Made by a program: the position numbers and the translations under genes
The notes under the pieces: generated by a model
Seen by the model: the letters and a program-made list of their open reading frames with translations, nothing else
Databases searched by the model: none
What the model was told of the DNA's origin: nothing
Assembly: GCF_030272615.1 (NCBI RefSeq)
Contig: NC_081406.1
Location: 230,322,896-230,386,895, forward strand
Direction: 5' to 3'
DNA: 64,000 bases
Source of the DNA: Cryptomeria japonica
Taxonomy: Eukaryota > Streptophyta > Pinopsida > Cupressales > Cupressaceae
Shown: positions 59,231-64,000 of the stretch, in pieces
Layout: each line of letters begins with the position of its first letter
Numbering within the stretch: the first letter of the stretch is position 1

Positions 59231-59489
59231 AGCAATTGCACCTTGGTGTGCAATGGGTACACCAAAGAGTTGTGGAAGGTTAATTAGGGAAAATTTTGGT
59301 ATATTTTTTGCATACATTTGTCTTATACATGAGGCCAATTTGTAGGCCACTTAATAAATGATATTGTTTGTGCAACAAAGGTCTTAATGGAGAAGTGATA
59401 GCTTTAAATCAGCTATGCATCCACTTTAGAGGTCCAAACATGATTGAAACAAAACCTATAAATTAGATTCCATTACCAATAGGCTTATG
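59231..59489. other. No gene seen
   Basis: Unremarkable sequence between the truncated LTR and the purine-rich tract. Confidence 0.5.
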
Positions 59490-59830
59490 CTATGTTTGCA
59501 ATAGGGAGAGAGAGAGACAGAGGGAGAGGTAGGGATAGAAAGAGGGAGAGATAGAGGGGGTAAGGAGATAAGATAATTAGTAGACAGAGGTATAGAGAGA
59601 TAGGGAGAGAGAGAGGAAGAGAGCGAGGAAGACCAAGCAAGTGAGAAAGAGCAGTAAGGAGATAGAGATGGAGATGGAGATGGAGAGGGAGATGGAGAGG
59701 GATATGGAGAGGAGAGGGATTAATAGAAATGAAAGAGATAAACATATACAAAGGGAGAAAGAGGGAGAGATAGAAAGATAAATATAGAGATAGGAATTGA
59801 TATATAGAGATGGAAAGATATAGGGTTAGA
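59490..59830. repeat. Purine-rich GAGAGG tract (left)
   Basis: The plus strand is almost pure A/G (GGGAGAGAGAG, GGAGATGGAGAT and similar) for about 340 bp. It is preceded by CATTACCAATAGGCTTATGC and TATGTTTGCAATAGGGAG. A sister tract with a matching entry sequence lies at 61350-61571. The Leu/Ser-rich reading frame on the other strand is an artefact. Confidence 0.9.
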
Positions 59831-61349
59831 AAGAGCTTAGAGAATAGATAACCACCTTTATTGTGGTGGTCACCCGTATAAAAAGACAAGTTCTTTGGAT
59901 AATCTAAGCCCCCCTTTCATCTTTCATAACTATTTGTTTAAATGTTAAATTAAGTCAACAATATCTTAGAAGTAGACTAGTCTCTTTCATTGTTCTACTT
60001 AATTAAGATGAACCACATCAAAATATGTAAAAATTATGGTTGCGACCATCCAAACTATTGCATCTAGAATCCCCCCCCCCACTTAATTTCTACAATTCTA
60101 TGTGGGCCTGCTAGAATAAGGAACAAATTGGACCAGTAGGGGGTGCCGGCTACACCAAAAAGGAGCATACGGTAGCTGGTGGATATGGACCCTTTAGAAT
60201 AGTAGGGTGGGCGTTGGGGCCCCAAGCCATTGGAGGGGCTTAGCTATATATGTTTCTAAAAAAACTGGTCCCCCTATCAAGCCAATACACATGTATAACA
60301 TAGGATTTTATGTGATCTCTAAATTAGGCAAGAAAATACACCTTTCATGTCCAATATAATAATCATAATTTAAATTGATATGAAAGGGAATTGATAATTT
60401 GATAATTGCGGATGAAATCAACTAATTGAAAAAAATATATTTTAAAATTAATTGAATTTGATTTGTTTAAATCTTAGAGCTTGCTCCCACAGTCCATAAT
60501 GTTATGAACAATTGCGTATAAAAGAATTGTTTCAAATCACTCAAAGGGGTTCAATAGAAGTTATATTCTTAAAAGAACGATTTTTACAGCTTTATCTGTT
60601 TAAACTCTATTATATTGCAAATATGAGAAGACTATAAGTTTGTTCTCCATTACCTACTTATTTATCAATTTAGTCCTTGTCATGCATACATTTATGCTTA
60701 TGGGTCGAGGGTAGAAGATAAGTTTGGGTTTGATTTTCGGCTTAGCTTATGTCTCATTAAGTTTATATGTAAATTTGATTTGTTATATATAAAAATATAT
60801 TAATTATTTAAAGGAAATTTAGATTTGTATTTAATAGTTTTTATTATAAAATATAATTATATAGTTTTTATTATAAAATATAATATATAATAATAAATAT
60901 AGTTTTTAATATAAAATATAATATATAATAATAAATATAATTATATTATATCTAATTTAGTTTATATTATATATTAATTACAGATTATACTATATTTATG
61001 TTTATGATTTCTAATATAAAATTTAATAAATATAACCATAATATTATTTTTAAAAATAAATATAATTTAACTTGTAGTATATAAAATATATATTATATAT
61101 TGTATTATATAAAATATTATATATTTAATAATGTCTAATATAAATATAATAGATAATAACAAATATAACCATACTATTTTTTTACTTTTTAATAAATATT
61201 GTTATATTTAATAAAAATCATCTCACATATAATAGAATAAACTTTAAGGATAGTTTAATTTTATAGATAATAATGAATATAACCTGTATTGTACAACAAA
61301 CTATCACAATAATTAAAAAAATGATTGAGCTCCATTATCAATAGACACA
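59831..61349. other. AT-rich DNA between two purine tracts, no gene
   Basis: 60780-61250 is very AT-rich with repeated TATAATATATAATAATAAAT words. A C homopolymer lies near 60071-60080. No coding or terminal repeat structure was seen. Confidence 0.6.
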
Positions 61350-61571
61350 TGTTATATTTGCAATTGGGAGAATGGGAGAGATAGGGAGAGAAGGGAGAAT
61401 TTCTATAGAGAGGGGGAGGGGGGGGAGAGGGGGTGTGAGGGTTGGAGGAGAGGAATATGGAGAGGAGAGGGATAGATAGAGATGGAAGAGATAAATATAT
61501 AAGAAGGGAGAGAGAGAGAGGGAGAGATAGATAAAGACAGAGATACAAAATAATATATAAAGAGTGGTAGA
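61350..61571. repeat. Purine-rich GAGAGG tract (right)
   Basis: It is entered by TTATCAATAGACACATGTTA and TATTTGCAATTGGGAG, matching the entry of the left tract. It is cut off at 61572 by the copia LTR. Confidence 0.85.
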
Positions 61572-61594
61572 TGTTGATTGTAACTAGGTAGAAT

Positions 61595-61632
61595 GCGGAT
61601 TCCTATTGCCTTAAGGCAACATTGGAATCCGC
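61595..61632. repeat. Nested palindrome at the copia LTR start
   Basis: GCGGATTCC (61595-61603) pairs with GGAATCCGC (61624-61632), and the inner TTGCCTTAAGGCAA (61606-61619) is itself a perfect palindrome. The whole can fold as one long stem. Confidence 0.95.
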
Positions 61633-61667
61633 CAAGGGCTGAGCCCTTCTCTCTCCCCTCTCACATG

Positions 61668-61785
61668 CCACACTAAAGGGGAAACGTGTTCCCTCTAATA
61701 GGACCGACCCTATAACTAAAAGACACACGCCACTCAAAAGGGAAACGTGTTCCCTCTAATAGGGCCGACCCTATAAACCAAAAGT
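61668..61785. repeat. 61-bp tandem duplication in U3
   Basis: GGGAAACGTGTTCCCTCTAA starts at 61679 and 61740, each followed by TAGG(A/G)CCGACCCTATAA. The first 15 bases of the unit form an imperfect palindrome. It lies upstream of the TATA box, a usual place for LTR enhancer repeats. Confidence 0.95.
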
Positions 61786-62195
61786 AATAAAATAAATAAA
61801 AAGAATCAGCACCAAGACGACCTCAAATAGGTCCTCGTGCCTCATATAAATAAACAACTACTTGACCTCATTCAGAGATCATATCATTCTACACATCATG
61901 CGAATTAGCTCTCAAGTTGAAGCGAAAATAGTCAGTTATCTGCTGCCAAGGTGTAAACTTTAAGTGTGATTATCTCCAGGGAAAGGTGCGAACAGCTGTC
62001 AAGGATTAGGCGTCCAAAAGTGTAGACCAAGTTACTGGTTGGTGAAGTCAAAAGTGCAGATCTGAGGTGCAAACTTGATACTGATTAGTCAACTACATCA
62101 GCCCTAAGTGTGGCCATATCAGACCTCTTAAAGAGATAAGTGTTGTAATCAGAATATTGTGTATAATTCATAATCAGATCTGAGGATCTCTTCTT

Positions 62196-62228
62196 GCTGG
62201 GTTTTTCCTCCTAGGAGGTTTTCCCAGC
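62196..62228 (+). other. Hairpin in the copia LTR R/U5 region
   Basis: GCTGGG ... CCTCCTAGGAGG ... CCCAGC: outer arms of six bases and an inner perfect 12-base palindrome separated by T runs. It lies about 350 bp downstream of the TATA box, where copia LTRs often place their 3'-end-formation signals. A role in RNA 3' processing is inference. Confidence 0.8.
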
Positions 62229-62359
62229 GTAATGTTGTCTTGTCTCATTTTGTTTGCTTTTGTCATTTACTAAGTTGAAATCCATAACTAAAATAATCTA
62301 ATTCTAGTTATTAAATCTATTTTCTGAGTTTTTCTGTTAATCTGAAAGTAAAACTAACA

Positions 62360-62371
62360 TGGTATCAGAGC
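62360..62371 (+). other. Copia primer binding site (tRNA-Met)
   Basis: TGGTATCAGAGC directly abuts the LTR end. It is the standard plant copia primer site, complementary to the 3' end of initiator tRNA-Met. Confidence 0.95.
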
Positions 62372-62457
62372 TCTAGGTTATATATATATATATATTTAAC
62401 TTTCAGATTTTAGTAGTCTTTTATTTCCAGTTTGCTGTTTCATTTTCAGTCAGGACA

Positions 62458-64000
62458 ATGACAGGGCTGAAAGTTGAAGATAGGCTCGAAGGGGCACTTA
62501 ACTTTGCTGCTGGAAGGTTCGCATCCTACTTGCTCTTGAGGAAGATGATCTCCTTCAGTTTGTGCAAGACAAAGAGCTAACTGCGCCCACAGATCAAGAA
62601 GATCTAAAGCAGTTCAAAAGGAATGCCCTCAAAGCCAAAAAGCTCATCATCGACTCAGTCAGAGATCACCTTGTCATCTCTATCTCCAAATTCACTACAG
62701 CCAGAGAGAGATTCAAACATCTAGAAGGTATTTATGAGATCAATAACCTCAGTAGAGCAATTGCATTAAGGCAACAATTACTTCACATTAAAATGGCAAA
62801 GGAAGATTCAATTATGTCTTACTTCATGAAGATCTCTGAACTAAAGGATCATCTAGGCTCAATTGGTCATAACATAGAAGACAAGGACATTGTCATGATC
62901 TCGTAGATTCGTGGGATTCCCTCATTCAATCCATAAGTGGGAGATCTGAATTCCCAACCTTTGATCGTCTTCGAAACGATTGCCTTCATGAGGAATCTCG
63001 CCTTGCCACAAGAGGAAAACTCAAGAGTCCTCAAGTGGATGATCAGCATATGCTTGCAACCCAATGCAAGAAAGGTGATAATTGGAAGAAGAATAATCCT
63101 AAGAGGAATAGAGAATTCAGACCACCCAACTTTCAGAATTCTTGGAAGAAGCCAAGAGATCTTTCTTGTGTTCGATGTTTTAGATGTGACAAATATGGTC
63201 ACTATGCTAAAGAATGTCAGAATGAACCCTCGCAAACCAACCTAAATGAGGTCTCAGAACAAAATGAAGACTTCTTATTCATTTCTATCTTGTCAAGCAA
63301 CATACCCTCAGATAGTAACACATGGCTGATTGACAACGGTGCTTCCAGACACATCACAGGCTATCGTGAGCATCTTTCAGACTTAGTGGAAAAGGATACT
63401 AGTCTACATGTGGTAATTGGTGATGATGCTCGATATTCGGTAAGAGGTTCTGTCACTACCTCTTTAAATTTAAATTCTGGTATTTCACTTCACCTTAGTG
63501 ATATCTTATTTGTTCCTGGAATTAAAAGAAACTTAATTTCTATTTCCGCTCTAGAAGATAAAGGTTATCAAGTAGCATTTTTTGAGGGTAAAGTACTTGC
63601 TTGGCCTAAGAAATCTAGTTTTAAATTTGCTCGTGTTATCGGAAAGAGATATGATAGTTTGTATAAGCTCTCCACTAACCCTGTTCAAGCCCTCATTAAT
63701 GAGGCCCTTGAATCCTGTGAATTATGGCATCTAAGGCTTGGACACTTACACTTTCAAGCTCTTTCTTCCCTCGGAAGGATAGTTAAAGGTATGCCTAAAC
63801 TCAGTCAATTTCATGATGATACTTGTAAAGGTTGTGCTATGGGTAAAAATGTTAAAAGTTCTTTTCATAGAAGTGAAAGTAGAGCTAAAGAAAAATTAGA
63901 ACTTGTTCATTCTGATTTATGTGGACCTATGTCTGTAGCTTCTCCTAGTGGATGTCTCTAATATGTAATCTTCATAGATGATTTCTTTAGGAAAACTTGG
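62458..64000 (+). pseudogene. Ty1/copia gag-pol, broken, continues past the window
   Basis: It starts MTGLKVEDRLEGALNFAA at 62458. A single-base lesion near 62511 shifts the frame. The gag body (UBN2-type, 62562-62906) reads ALKAKKLIIDSVRDHLV and LRQQLLHIKMAKEDSIMSY. A stop and frameshift lie near 62904-62915. From there one frame runs about 1,050 nt: zinc knuckle CFRCDKYGHYAKEC (about 63172-63213); protease WLIDNGASRHITG (63323 region, with D-N-G where D-S-G is usual); GAG-pre-integrase LWHLRLGHLHFQALSSLGRI with CKGCAMGK; and the integrase start LVHSDLCGPM. A TAA stop at about 63959-63961 interrupts just before FIDDFFRKTW, which continues in frame to the window edge. The integrase-before-RT order expected of copia cannot be confirmed here. 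Confidence 0.92.

Larger units (their letters stand above)
61572..62359 (+). mobile_element. 5' LTR of a Ty1/copia element (788 bp)
   Basis: It starts TGTTGATTGTAAC and ends AAAACTAACA, followed immediately by the tRNA-Met primer site. It contains a compound palindrome near its start (61595-61632), a 61-bp tandem duplication (61668-61780), TATAAATA at 61845-61852, and a hairpin in the R/U5 part (62196-62228). The 3' LTR lies outside the window, so LTR divergence and target duplication cannot be assessed. Confidence 0.88.

Noticed and set aside
59485-59889. Leu/Ser-rich minus-strand frame
   Set aside because: It reads the complement of the purine tract; composition only. The same applies at 61261-61548.
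62360-62371. tRNA gene at the TGGTATCAGAGC sites
   Set aside because: Only the 12-base primer match is present. There are no cloverleaf arms here or at 38408-38420 or 25167-25178.

Overview
The window looks like gene-poor, repeat-saturated nuclear DNA from a land plant with a large genome, possibly a gymnosperm. The plant assignment rests on Ty1/copia and Ty3/gypsy elements of plant type, tRNA-Met primer sites (TGGTATCAGAGC) and plant telo-box motifs (AAACCCTA). The gymnosperm guess is inference from the density of old, nested, mutation-ridden retroelements. I found no intact host gene. Apart from one candidate exon at 22.8-23.1 kb, every long coding stretch is a decayed transposable element.

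Layout. 1-9 kb: LTR-like and tandem-repeat DNA, including a GC-rich palindromic island (2.3-2.5 kb) and a minus-strand solo-LTR-like block (4.07-4.76 kb). 9.7-13.3 kb: a decayed minus-strand reading frame of about 1,130 codons of unknown function (ORF B). Related arrays of about 316-bp units lie on either side of it at 5.9-6.9 and 13.8-14.7 kb. 15.8-18.6 kb: a minus-strand hAT-type transposase pseudogene with a 15-residue N-terminal repeat. 18.8-25.5 kb: LTR fragments, the candidate exon and a copia 5' end with a duplicated primer site. 26.2-27.5 kb: a Ty3/gypsy RT-RNase H fragment. 28.1-37.1 kb: nested solo LTRs. 37.1-38.7 kb: a minus-strand copia 5' end. 40.4-45.4 kb: a second unknown decayed frame of about 1,070 codons (ORF A), bounded by inverted copies of one terminal sequence. 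46.7-59.2 kb: a Ty3/gypsy element with a recognisable order of LTR, PBS, gag, protease, RT, RNase H, integrase, PPT and partial LTR, split by two LTR insertions. 59.5-61.6 kb: purine-rich tracts and AT-rich DNA. 61.57 kb to the end: a copia LTR, PBS and broken gag-pol running out of the window.

The most interesting material is a family of unusually long LTRs, called family L here. Three copies (28.09-31.17, 33.71-37.13 and 52.53-56.14 kb, each 3.1-3.6 kb) are flanked by 5-bp target-site duplications and carry no pol genes. They share a 5' end with two small hairpins, a palindromic telo-box 65-67 bp upstream of a TATA box, and a common 3' part. Each copy has a different minisatellite in its U3 region. 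The same promoter and 3' part lie directly downstream of ORF A, linking the family to an unrecognised protein of about 1,100 residues. ORF B has a similar length, layout and downstream TATA box.

Limits: everything was read by eye, without alignment or database search. Coordinates of LTR ends with canonical termini and TSDs are reliable to a few bases. Boundaries of decayed elements are approximate.
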